Of a stretch of 64,000 nucleotides of DNA, positions 9,386 through 18,887 are shown piece by piece; within the stretch, counting starts at the first letter, position 1, and each line of letters opens with the position of its first letter. The position numbers and the translations under genes were made by a program. Under the pieces are notes generated by a model, which was not told where the DNA came from, searched no databases, and saw only the letters and a list, made by a program, of their open reading frames with translations. This DNA comes from Oscillatoriophycideae cyanobacterium NC_groundwater_1537_Pr4_S-0.65um_50_18 (GTDB taxonomy: Bacteria; Cyanobacteriota; Cyanobacteriia; Elainellales; Elainellaceae): contig JACQYI010000009.1 of assembly GCA_016208305.1 (NCBI GenBank), positions 310,001 to 374,000 of the forward strand, read 5' to 3'.

Positions 9386-12253
9386 GTGACTCAGATGTTC
9401 CCCAAAGCTAATCTCGAAGATGCCGCCCAAGAGCCTTCTCTAGACAGTCCTGAATTTGAGGAGATGAGATGGGAAGAAACCTCTGCATCTTCCCATCCGG
9501 CTCAGCTCTCTATCTTACAAAAGGTTGGGCGAGCGCGATCGTCCAATTCAGTGCGGTGGTGGAGAGATCTTAGCGTTAGGACAAAAGCATCTGCGATCGC
9601 CTTCTTAATTGGAACCGCTCCAGTTTTGGCGATTGGAGGAATTTCTTATCAGTTTGCCAACCAATCGATCACGGCTCAAGTTGAACAATTTGAGAAAGAG
9701 AAGGCGGCTGAGATGCAAAACAAAGTCAATATATTCATGCGCGATCGCTTCAGCGATATCCGGATGATGGCAAGCCTCGATATCCTTACTGATCCTGAAA
9801 TTAGAGCAAGGGTTTCAGATCAAGACATAGTGGAAGCCTTGAAGCGCATTGAGCAAAGCTACGGTATCTACAACAGCATCGCCCTTTTAGATATGAAGGG
9901 AAATACCATTGCTCAAACCGATGAGGGACAACGCCCTAACCTGTTCAATCGCCGTTTCTTTCAGGCAGCGCTCAAGGCCAATGGTGCTATTTTAGGTCAG
10001 CCCGAAATTGGCAAAACCTCAGGAACTTTCAATATCTTCTCAGCTTCTACCGTCAGAGACAAAAAGACGGGCGAACCGATCGCAATCATTCGAGCCAGAA
10101 TGCCCGTATCGGCGCTGGAAGATCTAGTTAAAGGCTATGAATCAACTGGAACGCAATACTATCTGATTGATGGAGATGGCAAAGCCTTTATTGGGCCTGA
10201 AGGCGTTTATGTCAAACCCGTTTTTACCACGGGTGAAACGGCCAATGTGGATACCGACTTAATCGCGATCGATCCCAAAGATATTTTCCCAGGACTTGCA
10301 GAGATCGAGAAGTCAATGCAGGCCAGTGCAGTGGTTTCTCGCAATCTCAGGACAAACCAAAACCAGCTAATTGCCTATGCGCCTCCCGTCCAAATGGCAG
10401 GTGTCCCTGATCTGGGTTGGCGTACCTTGGCCGCCGTAGACTCAACGGTAGCCTTTGCTCCCCAGCGACAGATTCTGTTGGTTTTGATTTTGGGGGTAGG
10501 GGTTGCGACGTTGCTGATTGGGGCAATCTCCTCAGCCATTGCTAACCGGGCAACTCGTCCTATCTTAAGTGCGGCTGATGCCGTGGAAAGAATTGGACAA
10601 GGGGAACTTGAAACCCGCCTAGACATTTCAGGAACAGACGAAATTGCCTCTCTGGGGTCAAACATCAACAGCATGGCCTCCCGACTTCAGAGCGCTCTGA
10701 TGGCACAACTGTTTGAAGTGCAGCAAGAACGTCTGCTAACAGCCGCAAAGGGTTCAGGGGTGGTAGAAGCGGGGGATATCCAGGGTATTCTTGACCAAGC
10801 GGTCGAGGGTGCGCGAGAGATCATCGGTCTCGATCGCGTTGTCATCTATCGTTTCAATACAGAGCAGCAATCCGGAATTGTCTCTGAGTCTGTGGAGACA
10901 GGCTGGACGAGCGCTCTGCTAAACAACGTTGATGATGCCTGTATTCCTGAAAACCTGCTAGAGCAATATCGACAAGGGCGCGTCGTCGTTGCCGAAGATG
11001 TCTTTGCGGCCGATCTGCATCCTGATCATTTACAGATGCTCAGAAGTCTGGAAGTGAAGTCCAATCTGGTTGTCCCTATCTTTGGGGGCGGTCAGCTGTT
11101 TGGGTTGCTGATTGGGCATTCCTGCGCGGCTCAGCGCCGTTGGCAAGAGTCTGAAATCAACTTCTTAAAGCGTCTAGGCAATGAGCTAGGGCTGTCTATT
11201 TACCGAGTTGAGCTGCTGCAGCAAACCACTGAACTGGCCGCAGAACAGCGACAGTTGAAAGAAGATTTGCAAAGACGAGCCTTAGAACTGTTGATGGAGG
11301 TTGACCCGATTAGCCGAGGCGACTTGACGATTCGGGCAAAGGTAACGGTGGATGAAATTGGTACGATCGCTGACTCGTATAACGCCACGGTCAGCAGCCT
11401 GCGAAAGATTGTCTTGCAGGTGCAAGAAGCGAGCAACCAGGTGACGACCACCGCCAGTACCAACGAAACCTCAGTTCAAGCCCTCTCAAACGATGCGTTG
11501 CAGCAGGCTGAGGCGATTTCTGCTGCTCTAGAAATTGTTAAAGACATGGCTCAGACTGCGCAATTGGTGGCTGCCAACGCAGAACAAGCAGAGATTGCGG
11601 TACAACAAGCCGCTCAAACGGTGGAAGAGGGAGATGCCGTCATGAACCGCACCGTCGAGGGGATTCAGATCATCCGCTCTACGGTTGCTGATACGGCCAA
11701 GAAGGTAAAACACCTAGGGGAATCTTCTCAAAAGATTTCCAAGGTGGTCGAGGTGATTGGAGCGTTTGCGGCTCAAACCAACATGCTGGCGCTCAATGCT
11801 TCTATTGAAGCCTCTCGTGCTGGAGAAGAAGGCCGAGGCTTTGCGGTGGTTGCAAACGAAGTCCGATCGCTAGCGCGCCAGTCCGCAGAAGCGACCGAAG
11901 AAATTCGGAAGCTGGTGAGCAACATTCAAGCCGAAACCAGTGAAGTGGTCATGGCTATGGAGTCAGGGATTGAGCAGGTGGTCACCGGAACACAGCTTGT
12001 GAATGAAACGCGGCAAAGTTTGACCAAAATGACTGCTGCCAGTGCCCACATTAGTGAATTGGTGGAAGCGATCGCTCAGGCCACCGTCACACAGTCACAA
12101 GCTTCTGAAACGGTGACTCAAACGATGAAAGATGTAGCAGCCAGTGCCAACAAAACATCACAAGATGCCAGCCAAGTTTCGTCTTCTTTTGAAGAGCTGA
12201 AAAAGGTGGCACAACTGCTACAAGAGGGGGTGGATCAATTTAAGGTGAGCTAA
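9386..12253 (+). CDS. Methyl-accepting chemotaxis receptor, dCACHE-HAMP-GAF-MCP
   Basis: The 955-residue receptor has a 65-residue cytoplasmic N-terminus, a membrane helix at about 68-90, a periplasmic double-CACHE domain (about 95-360), a second helix (about 363-385), HAMP (about 385-440), a GAF domain (about 460-610) and an MCP signalling domain (about 690-950) with the hairpin tip [20 protein letters not shown]. The GAF is of the kind found in PixJ/cyanobacteriochromes, but at the usual Cys-His chromophore site it reads Asp-His (residues 547-548), so covalent bilin binding is doubtful. The CACHE domain has NRRFF at 188-192, reminiscent of the R-x-W-Y ligand motif. A GTG start with GAGG eight bases upstream is used. 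Confidence 0.9.
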   Translation: MTQMFPKANLEDAAQEPSLDSPEFEEMRWEETSASSHPAQLSILQKVGRARSSNSVRWWRDLSVRTKASAIAFLIGTAPVLAIGGISYQFANQSITAQVEQFEKEKAAEMQNKVNIFMRDRFSDIRMMASLDILTDPEIRARVSDQDIVEALKRIEQSYGIYNSIALLDMKGNTIAQTDEGQRPNLFNRRFFQAALKANGAILGQPEIGKTSGTFNIFSASTVRDKKTGEPIAIIRARMPVSALEDLVKGYESTGTQYYLIDGDGKAFIGPEGVYVKPVFTTGETANVDTDLIAIDPKDIFPGLAEIEKSMQASAVVSRNLRTNQNQLIAYAPPVQMAGVPDLGWRTLAAVDSTVAFAPQRQILLVLILGVGVATLLIGAISSAIANRATRPILSAADAVERIGQGELETRLDISGTDEIASLGSNINSMASRLQSALMAQLFEVQQERLLTAAKGSGVVEAGDIQGILDQAVEGAREIIGLDRVVIYRFNTEQQSGIVSESVETGWTSALLNNVDDACIPENLLEQYRQGRVVVAEDVFAADLHPDHLQMLRSLEVKSNLVVPIFGGGQLFGLLIGHSCAAQRRWQESEINFLKRLGNELGLSIYRVELLQQTTELAAEQRQLKEDLQRRALELLMEVDPISRGDLTIRAKVTVDEIGTIADSYNATVSSLRKIVLQVQEASNQVTTTASTNETSVQALSNDALQQAEAISAALEIVKDMAQTAQLVAANAEQAEIAVQQAAQTVEEGDAVMNRTVEGIQIIRSTVADTAKKVKHLGESSQKISKVVEVIGAFAAQTNMLALNASIEASRAGEEGRGFAVVANEVRSLARQSAEATEEIRKLVSNIQAETSEVVMAMESGIEQVVTGTQLVNETRQSLTKMTAASAHISELVEAIAQATVTQSQASETVTQTMKDVAASANKTSQDASQVSSSFEELKKVAQLLQEGVDQFKVS

Positions 12254-12270
12254 AACGGCTTCACCCACTG

Positions 12271-12335
12271 GATCGCCAGGAATGATCGCCAGCAATTACC
12301 GCCAGCGTTATCGCTAGCGATCGCCAGCGATTGTC
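12271..12335. repeat. Degenerate repeat around CGCCAG units
   Basis: The spacer after the receptor gene consists largely of reiterated (AT)CGCCAGCRATT-like units, about five imperfect copies, partly overlapping a GCGATCGC octamer. It resembles the other small repeats in this cluster's spacers but with unrelated sequence. Confidence 0.55.
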
Positions 12336-12365
12336 GAGAGAATCCTTTATACAGGTGCAACAGCT

Positions 12366-13121
12366 ATGTTTGATCTAAGAAACTTTGCTAACAAAGACAT
12401 GAACGACTGTGCAATTACACTCCGCAATATGGATGCAAATGCACACAGCATGGAAGAAGTAGCAGAACGCATGGTTCGCTATCTATATGAGAATCTGATT
12501 GATCCTCATACAGGTGAACCCGCTTGCGCTCTTGTACGGTTTTTTAGAACCTATGCCTATCGACAACTCAATGAAGATCTCCAGGAGTCTGCCCGCCAGA
12601 TTATAGGAGGAAAAGCGATCGCCTTGGGCACCAAATGCCTAACGCTATTGGCTACTGCTGGTGATGAACCCCACTGGAACTCAAGACGTGAATCGAGCGG
12701 CCACCGAGCTATTCCACTTGTGGATAAAAACTTTGTGGAACGTGCCCCCATGATTTCCCAGCTAATCCAGCAATTTGGATTGGAGATTTCAACGGTTTTG
12801 GAACCCAATCCAGAACTGATGGTGGATTTACAACAGACCAACTTCAACGTCTTCTATGTTCCTGAAGCGTTAGGAAGCGCCCATATCCCAGCGCAAAAAG
12901 ATTTTGTCATCCCTTACGCCATTAAATCGGTCGTGGGATTTGGAGGCATGTTGCCTTCGGGAAATCTTTTCGCAATCATTCTATTTGTCAAAATTCCCAT
13001 CTCTCAAAGTACGGCAGATCTGTTCAAATGGGTGTCTTCTTACGCCCGCATCGCTACTGCCACCTTTGATAGAAGGACTGTGTTTACCAATGTCGCGGGC
13101 ACGGCAGTAGCGCACCCCTAA
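12366..13121 (+). CDS. Uncharacterised cyanobacterial sensory-domain protein in the taxis cluster
   Basis: The 251-residue protein is soluble, with no signal peptide or membrane helix. Features are CALVRFFRTYAYRQLN near residue 58, an LTLLATAGDEPHWNSR segment near 95, RAPMISQLIQQFGLEIS near 130, FNVFYVPEALGSAHIPAQKD near 165 and GFGGMLPSGNLFAIILF near 195. From memory, segments like these occur as an N-terminal input domain of cyanobacterial histidine kinases or cyclases, where they look like a GAF-related ligand domain; I cannot name the family. Here it stands alone between receptor and CheA genes, 112 bases after the receptor, so it is probably an accessory sensor or adaptor of the same pathway. 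Confidence 0.7.
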   Translation: MFDLRNFANKDMNDCAITLRNMDANAHSMEEVAERMVRYLYENLIDPHTGEPACALVRFFRTYAYRQLNEDLQESARQIIGGKAIALGTKCLTLLATAGDEPHWNSRRESSGHRAIPLVDKNFVERAPMISQLIQQFGLEISTVLEPNPELMVDLQQTNFNVFYVPEALGSAHIPAQKDFVIPYAIKSVVGFGGMLPSGNLFAIILFVKIPISQSTADLFKWVSSYARIATATFDRRTVFTNVAGTAVAHP

Positions 13122-13164
13122 TGGCTTAGCCGCTTAAGGGGTACGGCAGCAACAGTGTCCCTTA

Positions 13165-13375
13165 GAGGGTGTTTGAAAAGTTCCAACTATGGGTAGCAAA
13201 ACGTTTCAGATCCCCCTAAATCCCCGCGCTATCGCGCCGCTGCGCTAGTAAAAAGGGGAACTTTGAATTCATTTCTCCCCTTTTTCTAGACTCGAAGCGG
13301 CTTCCCGCAGGGTAGGGGGGCAGGGGAGATCAACAGGTGCATAAAATCACAGCCGACCACTTTTCAAACATCCTC
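13165..13375. mobile_element. MITE, copy 2 (211 bp, TTA target duplication)
   Basis: This element is about 97% identical to the MITE at 4508-4717 and in the same orientation. TTA duplications flank it at 13162-13164 and 13376-13378. The left terminal repeat has one mismatch (GAGGGTG instead of GAGGATG). In the internal stem the tenth pair is A-T (AAAAAGGGGA with TCCCCTTTTT) where copy 1 has G-C, a paired change. It lies inside the taxis cluster, between the unknown protein and the permease gene, and could separate transcription units. Confidence 0.88.
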
Positions 13376-13428
13376 TTAGCAGCATTCTCAATTCACTGCT
13401 TCAAAAAGCATTCTTTACAGGTTGAAAT

Positions 13429-14829
13429 ATGGCAACAAATTCGCAACTCAAAGCAAATTCTAGGGTGGCGGTTCTCCGTCCAGATTGTCTCTCTTTTCCA
13501 GAGATTTTGGCGCAATCGATCGCGACGACTGCGCCCACATTGACAGCCGCCCTTAATGCTCCATTGGTTTTTGCCAGTGCGGGCAACGGAACCTGGTTTG
13601 CTTATGTTTTGGCGACCATTGGGCTGATTTTTGTAGGTCTTAATATGAATGTCTTTGCGCGCCGCTCTGCTGCACCCGGAGCGCTCTACCTCTATGTTGC
13701 TAAGGGGTTAGGCGCAACGACTGGCATTGTCTGCGGATGGGCGCTCACTCTGGCTTATATTGCCGTAGTCGTAACGGAAATAGGTGGCTTTGCCCACTAC
13801 TTCCATCTTGTCTTGGCTGAACTGGGGGTACAGCTTCCCTCTATCCTGCTCTATGCCATCTGCGTTGGCATAGCCTGGTACTATGCCTTTACCGATATTC
13901 AGCTCTCAGCAATTTTGATGCTGGTGCTAGAGCTAATCTCAGTCGGAATTGTCGTCGTTTTGGGAGTACTGGTACTTAAACACAATGGTTTTCCCATTGA
14001 CACCGATCAACTCACCCTCAAAGATGTCACCCCCAACGGCATCAGTCTGGGGATGGTGATTGCGGTTCTCAGCTACGTAGGGTTTGAAAGCTCAGCCACC
14101 TTGGGAAATGAGGCCAAGTCTCCTACTCGGTTCATTCCTCCGTCTTTTCTCTGGAGTGTTGGACTGTGTGGTATCTTCTTTATTTTTGTTGCCTATGTAG
14201 AAGTTGTGGGTTTCCGTGGTTATGCAACTCCGTTAAACGAAAGTGGTAATCCTCTGGATGTTTTGGCGGCGCTTGCTGGCGCAGATGCCCTAGGTTTAAT
14301 CTTGGGCGTGGGCATATCCATGAGTTTTTTGGGCGGTATGCTTGCCAGCTTTAATGCAGGCGGACGTATCGTTTTTGCATTAGCTCGACACAGCTTTTTC
14401 CCTTCCCCGTTAGGCAAGGTTCACATTCACAACCAGACCCCCCACTTGGCGATCACCATCTGTGCGCTGATTACGTTCCTAATTGCCACTTCTATGTCGC
14501 TGTTTGGGGTAGCAGATCTACAGGTCTACAGCTATGCTGGAACGCTTTCAACCTACGGATTTTTGGCTTGCTATGTTCTTCTCTCGATCGCTGCTCCTGC
14601 CTACTTGGCTCGCTGTGGTCAACTGCGGCAACACCATGTCGTAATCTCTGTCGTGGGTGTTGCGTTTATGTGTATTCCCATCGTGGGCAGTTTCTTCCCA
14701 GCTCCGCCGTTCCCCTACAATGTCTTCCCTTATTTGTTCTTGCTATATCTGGCCGGAGGCGCAGCCCTGTTCGTGATGTTCCGCAAACGATCGCCCCAAA
14801 TTGTTGAGCGCATAGAGCGTGATTATTAA
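13429..14829 (+). CDS. APC-superfamily amino-acid permease
   Basis: The 466-residue integral membrane protein has about 12 hydrophobic segments and family landmarks: SIATTAPTLTA in helix 1, SAAPGALYLYVAKGLG, the SYVGFESSATLGNEAK segment of helix 6, and GRIVFALARHSFFP. APC permeases take up amino acids or polyamines by proton or sodium symport, or exchange; the substrate cannot be read from the sequence. It is embedded between the receptor-side genes and the CheA gene of the taxis cluster, 54 bases after a MITE. This placement suggests that uptake and tactic response may share a ligand, or that the gene was inserted; base use looks like that of its neighbours. Confidence 0.85.
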   Translation: MATNSQLKANSRVAVLRPDCLSFPEILAQSIATTAPTLTAALNAPLVFASAGNGTWFAYVLATIGLIFVGLNMNVFARRSAAPGALYLYVAKGLGATTGIVCGWALTLAYIAVVVTEIGGFAHYFHLVLAELGVQLPSILLYAICVGIAWYYAFTDIQLSAILMLVLELISVGIVVVLGVLVLKHNGFPIDTDQLTLKDVTPNGISLGMVIAVLSYVGFESSATLGNEAKSPTRFIPPSFLWSVGLCGIFFIFVAYVEVVGFRGYATPLNESGNPLDVLAALAGADALGLILGVGISMSFLGGMLASFNAGGRIVFALARHSFFPSPLGKVHIHNQTPHLAITICALITFLIATSMSLFGVADLQVYSYAGTLSTYGFLACYVLLSIAAPAYLARCGQLRQHHVVISVVGVAFMCIPIVGSFFPAPPFPYNVFPYLFLLYLAGGAALFVMFRKRSPQIVERIERDY

Positions 14830-14830
14830 G

Positions 14831-14860
14831 GCAAAGACGATCGAAGCAAAGACGATCGAG
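14831..14860. repeat. 15-base tandem duplication after the permease gene
   Basis: GCAAAGACGATCGAA (14831-14845) is followed directly by GCAAAGACGATCGAG (14846-14860). It is the first of two unrelated tandem duplications in this spacer. Confidence 0.75.
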
Positions 14861-14912
14861 GCAGATAGAGCGTTAAGCCAATCAACCTCGATCGGTCTTG
14901 TTAAATAGTCTC

Positions 14913-14938
14913 GTTAAGCAGTTTAGTTAAGCAGTCCA
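14913..14938. repeat. 13-base tandem duplication before the cheA gene
   Basis: GTTAAGCAGTTTA (14913-14925) is followed by GTTAAGCAGTCCA (14926-14938), with two more degenerate copies (TCAAGCAATTTA, CTCAGCAG) up to about 14961. It lies in the leader of the CheA gene. Confidence 0.7.
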
Positions 14939-14984
14939 GCGTCAAGCAATTTAGCTCAGCAGAATCGGCTAAGGGATTCAATCT

Positions 14985-17900
14985 ATGGCAATTAACCCCG
15001 ACATTCGCGACCAGGCTTACCAGTTTTTTAGTGCCGAAGCCCCTGAATTATTGCAAATCATTGAAACAGGGTTGCTCAGTCTCAGCCAAGGTCGCAGCAC
15101 TGCCGAAGTTCATAACCTGATGCGGGCTGCCCACTCGCTCAAAGGTGGAGCCGCCAGTGTCGGATTGGAGGCGATCGCCACCCTTTCTCACCGTCTGGAG
15201 AACATTTTTAAGGCGCTTTACAGCGATACCTTAGAGATCGACATTCACCTAGAGAGCCAGCTACTGCGTGCCTACGACTGCTTACGTCTGCCTCTGATGG
15301 AGCAAATCACGACCGGAGAGTTAGATTCAGCGGCAGTATTGGCGATCGCTGATCCGATTCTTACCCAAATTGAGCAGTATTGTGGCGAGGCGCTGTTGCA
15401 AACCGAGAGCTATATTCCTAGCTCGTCTGACATGGGCGTCAGCATGCTATCGTCCATTTTAGAAATTGATGTAGTGCAAGGGCTAGAACATTTGGCAACG
15501 GTAATAACCCACCCGCAAGACTACGAAGTTGCAGGAGAGTTACGGGCACAGGTGGAAGTCTTTGCTGGATTTGCCGAAATGCTAAACCTACCCAGCCTCA
15601 GCACTGTTGCCGATATGGTTTGCAGTGCCTTAGACGCCCATCCCGATCGCGCCTTAGAAATTACTCAACTCGCGCTGGCTGATTTTGAACGCAGCAGGCA
15701 AATATCTTTAGAAGATCGCACCCAATTAATTCAGCCCTCAGCCACGCTTTTAGCCTTGGCTCATGGGTCGAGTGCTCATGGAGCAGATGCTCAGGAGACA
15801 TTAACTCAAGAGACATTAACTCAAGAGATATTAACTCAAGAGCCAGTAGCTCAAGAGCCAGCAGCTTATGCTTACGCTTTAGATGGGGCGATCGATTTAC
15901 CAGAGCCGTCACTCGACGCTTTATCGGCAATTCCTCTATTGGAAAACGTGTTTGGCGATGCGTTTAATGATTCGCTTGTCGATTCATTGGGTGATGATTT
16001 TGGTGATGACTTTGATGACGACTTTGATGACGACTTTGAAGACACGCTCGATGATGATTTTGATGCCGTTACAGAGGCTGAATCTGCAAATGTTTTTGAA
16101 ACCGTAATTTCTGCACCCGAACTGGCTAAGAGTGAGCAAGAAGCGGCTGATTTAATGAATCGATCAGAATCGATCGCCCTATCAGCAACAGAAAATTTGC
16201 ATGCAGATAGCATCACCGTCGAGCCTGAGCTTGAACCCTTTGAGGGTCTAGAGACGAATGTTGCCATCCCAAGTCTTACAGAAGCGATCGATGCAGAATG
16301 GGTGGCAAACGGTACGGTAGGCTCAGACAAGCCAGATCTAGACAATGTACCTCTAGAGATCCTACCGGAGGCTAGTGGGGCGATCCAGCTTACCCGCTCA
16401 GCCGAACTCTATTACCCTGCGGGCAAAGTGCCGTTGGGTCGCCGGATGCAGCCCCCTGCCCCTCTGACGGTTCGCGTTGACTCAGAGCGGCTAGAGCGGA
16501 TGAATAACCTGACGGGCGAACTCATGATCGATCGGGAGGGGTTGGCGTTGCAGAATGGGCAGCTTCAAAGCGTGCTGCGGGAGCTGCGCAATCGATTCTC
16601 TAGGTTTCAAGTCACGGTTAGCCAATTGCAGGAGCGATCGGATCAAATCCTGTCTGCCTCTAGAAATCGAGATTTTGATGCGAGAACAGCGGCAGCCCCC
16701 AACGGAATGGCAGAGAAAGAAGAAGGATCTACATTTACCGCAGGTGCTACGCTAACGGCTCCTGCTGCTGATCCAGGCTGGGTAGAATTCGATACCTTAG
16801 AAATGGATCGGTATGGATCACTCTATTCACAGTTTCAAGAACTCCTTGAGGACATTGTTCAGTTAGAAGAGTCGATTGATGATGTGACTCTATTCACTCG
16901 ACAATCCAGCCAAATTTTAGATCGACAGCAACAAACGCTATCTCATCTCCAAAATGAGTTTAGATGGGCAAGAATGTTGCCGATTGGAGAAGTACTCAAC
17001 CGCTTCCCTAGAGTCTTGAGAGATCTATCTACTACCTACCATAAGCCCGTAAATCTGACGCTAACGGGAACAGATATTCTCATTGACAAAGCCATTTTAG
17101 AAAAGCTGTATGACCCGTTGCTGCACTTGATCCGCAATGCGTTTGATCATGGCATCGAACCCAGCAGTACCCGACTTCAGCAAGGTAAACCAGAGCAAGG
17201 GCAGTTAGAAATTCGGGCTTATTACAAAGGCAACCAAACGATCATTGAAGTTAAAGACGATGGGCGTGGGCTTAACTTAGATCGGATTCGCAGCAGAGCA
17301 TTTGAATTGGGCTGGCTATCTGCGGATCAGCTGATTTTTACACCTCCAGAGCAGCTATTTGAGTTCATCTTTGAACCCGGATTTTCAACTGCGGCACAGG
17401 TAAGCGAACTGTCAGGACGAGGCGTTGGCCTAGATGTGGTGCGATCGCAACTCTATGCCGTCAAAGGAAGCACCACCGTTACGTCTACCCCCGGTCAAGG
17501 AACCACCTTTACGCTGCACTTGCCGCTCACGCTCACGATCGCCAAGCTGATCATTTGTTTGATAGGCACGAGTGCCGTGGCAATATCGGCTGATACGGTA
17601 GAAGAGGTTTTAACCCCTCAAGCCAATCAAGTCAAACAGTCTGGGTCACAGCGTTTTCTCTATTGGCGCGAGAAAATCATCCCAGCCTATCGCTTAGTTG
17701 ACCTATTGGACTACAACTGTCCCTTGCCCGAAACGATTCTGGGCAAATCTCTCACAACGCTTTCTTCCCCTGAAAATTGGGAACCGCCGATGCTGATTCT
17801 ACGCCAAGAACAGCAGGTCTTTGCGCTAGAGGTCGATCGCTTGGTCAATGAGCAAGAGCTGATTGTCAAACCCTTTGGCAAAGCCATTACGCCGCCGCGC

Positions 17901-18410
17901 TATGCTTACGGCTGCACCATTTTAGGAGATGGGAGTCTTGTCCCTGTTATTGATGGATCGGCACTGCTCTCCCTCGGAGAAAGTTCCAGCTCGGCTCACG
18001 TTCCTACCGCTCGCAAGCCAGCCCCGATCAAAACTCAAATCGCCACTATTCTGGTTGTAGATGATGCCATTACCCTGCGGCAAACTCTAGCGCTTTCGTT
18101 AGAGCGGGCTGGGTTCCGGGTTTTGCAGGCGCGAGATGGCTGGGAGGCGATCGATCAGTTGCGTCACGCAGCCGTAAAGCTCGTCATTTGCGATGTCGAA
18201 ATGCCCAACATGAACGGCTTTGAATTCTTGAGCCATCGCCGTCAAGATCCTCAGCTTTCGGAGATTCCTGTGGTGATGCTCACCTCTCGCAGCAACAACA
18301 AACATCGCTGGTTAGCGCTCAAGCTCGGAGCCGTAGATTACTTCAGCAAGCCCTACCTGGAACAAGAATTTTTGGCAGCGATCGAAAAAATCATTCATCC
18401 AGATATCTAA
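14985..18410 (+). CDS. CheA-type hybrid histidine kinase (PixL type)
   Basis: The 1141-residue kinase has an N-terminal Hpt domain (residues 1-125) with phospho-acceptor His50 in AAHSLKGGA, a second alpha-helical region to about 245, and a long acidic linker (about 265-420) with TQE repeats and DDFDDDFDDDF. Then follow the dimerisation and ATPase domains (about 490-860; N-box RNAFDHGIE, DDGRGL, GRGVGLDVV), a CheW-like domain (about 860-1000), and a C-terminal receiver (about 1020-1140; VVDDA, Asp in VICDVEMPNMNG, SKPY). This is the cyanobacterial CheA-REC architecture of PixL/PilL-type taxis systems. AAGGG nine bases upstream supports the ATG. It closes the cluster started at 6844. Confidence 0.93.
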   Translation: MAINPDIRDQAYQFFSAEAPELLQIIETGLLSLSQGRSTAEVHNLMRAAHSLKGGAASVGLEAIATLSHRLENIFKALYSDTLEIDIHLESQLLRAYDCLRLPLMEQITTGELDSAAVLAIADPILTQIEQYCGEALLQTESYIPSSSDMGVSMLSSILEIDVVQGLEHLATVITHPQDYEVAGELRAQVEVFAGFAEMLNLPSLSTVADMVCSALDAHPDRALEITQLALADFERSRQISLEDRTQLIQPSATLLALAHGSSAHGADAQETLTQETLTQEILTQEPVAQEPAAYAYALDGAIDLPEPSLDALSAIPLLENVFGDAFNDSLVDSLGDDFGDDFDDDFDDDFEDTLDDDFDAVTEAESANVFETVISAPELAKSEQEAADLMNRSESIALSATENLHADSITVEPELEPFEGLETNVAIPSLTEAIDAEWVANGTVGSDKPDLDNVPLEILPEASGAIQLTRSAELYYPAGKVPLGRRMQPPAPLTVRVDSERLERMNNLTGELMIDREGLALQNGQLQSVLRELRNRFSRFQVTVSQLQERSDQILSASRNRDFDARTAAAPNGMAEKEEGSTFTAGATLTAPAADPGWVEFDTLEMDRYGSLYSQFQELLEDIVQLEESIDDVTLFTRQSSQILDRQQQTLSHLQNEFRWARMLPIGEVLNRFPRVLRDLSTTYHKPVNLTLTGTDILIDKAILEKLYDPLLHLIRNAFDHGIEPSSTRLQQGKPEQGQLEIRAYYKGNQTIIEVKDDGRGLNLDRIRSRAFELGWLSADQLIFTPPEQLFEFIFEPGFSTAAQVSELSGRGVGLDVVRSQLYAVKGSTTVTSTPGQGTTFTLHLPLTLTIAKLIICLIGTSAVAISADTVEEVLTPQANQVKQSGSQRFLYWREKIIPAYRLVDLLDYNCPLPETILGKSLTTLSSPENWEPPMLILRQEQQVFALEVDRLVNEQELIVKPFGKAITPPRYAYGCTILGDGSLVPVIDGSALLSLGESSSSAHVPTARKPAPIKTQIATILVVDDAITLRQTLALSLERAGFRVLQARDGWEAIDQLRHAAVKLVICDVEMPNMNGFEFLSHRRQDPQLSEIPVVMLTSRSNNKHRWLALKLGAVDYFSKPYLEQEFLAAIEKIIHPDI

Positions 18411-18887
18411 AGCCCCTTGTGCTCACCCTACGAGGGTACCTCTGTCATTAGCGTCCAGGCTTGCGCAGAAAGGCTTAGTAGGTATGCGTTAGAAGAGGCT
18501 AGGCGATCAGCCGCTTGTGAATGTTGCCAATATGAGAGTAAAGCGCGATCGATCGCGACTCATAGGGTGGGTAAGCAAGGGATGTTTGAGGGCGTAAGCG
18601 CACGCTCAAAAATCTTCTGTCCCAAAACCTATGCTGGTCGGATGAAGGCGCAAAACCCAGTATCCACATGGGTTTCACCATCACCCAACCATCTAGCAAT
18701 TAATTCCACGCACCTACATATCTGCACTCCTAAAGAGTACCCTGTGAGGGCGATTTCTAGTCTTCAATGCTTTGCCATGATACAGACATCAGAGGCGATT
18801 CAACCCAAGATGAGAACAAAAAGGACTTATCTGAGGAAGAAAAAATTACTCCTTTGATGATTTAGTAAACAATAAGAGGATACTCTC
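18411..18887. other. Gap downstream of cheA with small hairpins
   Basis: No convincing gene: the open frames here have unusual composition and no family resemblance. Short stems occur: ACCCT-ACG-AGGGT near 18425, TTTGAGGGCGT...ACGCTCAAA near 18588-18610 followed by AAAA, and ACCCTGTGAGGG near 18739. The first or second may end the cheA transcript. GAGG at about 18876 serves the next gene. Confidence 0.4.

Noticed and set aside
15872-16345. 157-codon Ser-rich minus-strand frame
   Set aside because: It is the antisense of the acidic repeat linker of CheA; Asp/Glu-rich codons read backwards give Ser/Lys runs.
6844-18410. Reading the taxis cluster as a standard phototaxis pix operon
   Set aside because: The receptor's GAF lacks the usual bilin Cys and a periplasmic dCACHE domain plus an amino-acid permease are present, so I left the light-sensing call open.
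18417-18857. 146-codon plus-strand frame after cheA
   Set aside because: No family resemblance, Cys/Arg/Ser-rich random-looking composition, no ribosome binding site, and it spans several small hairpins.
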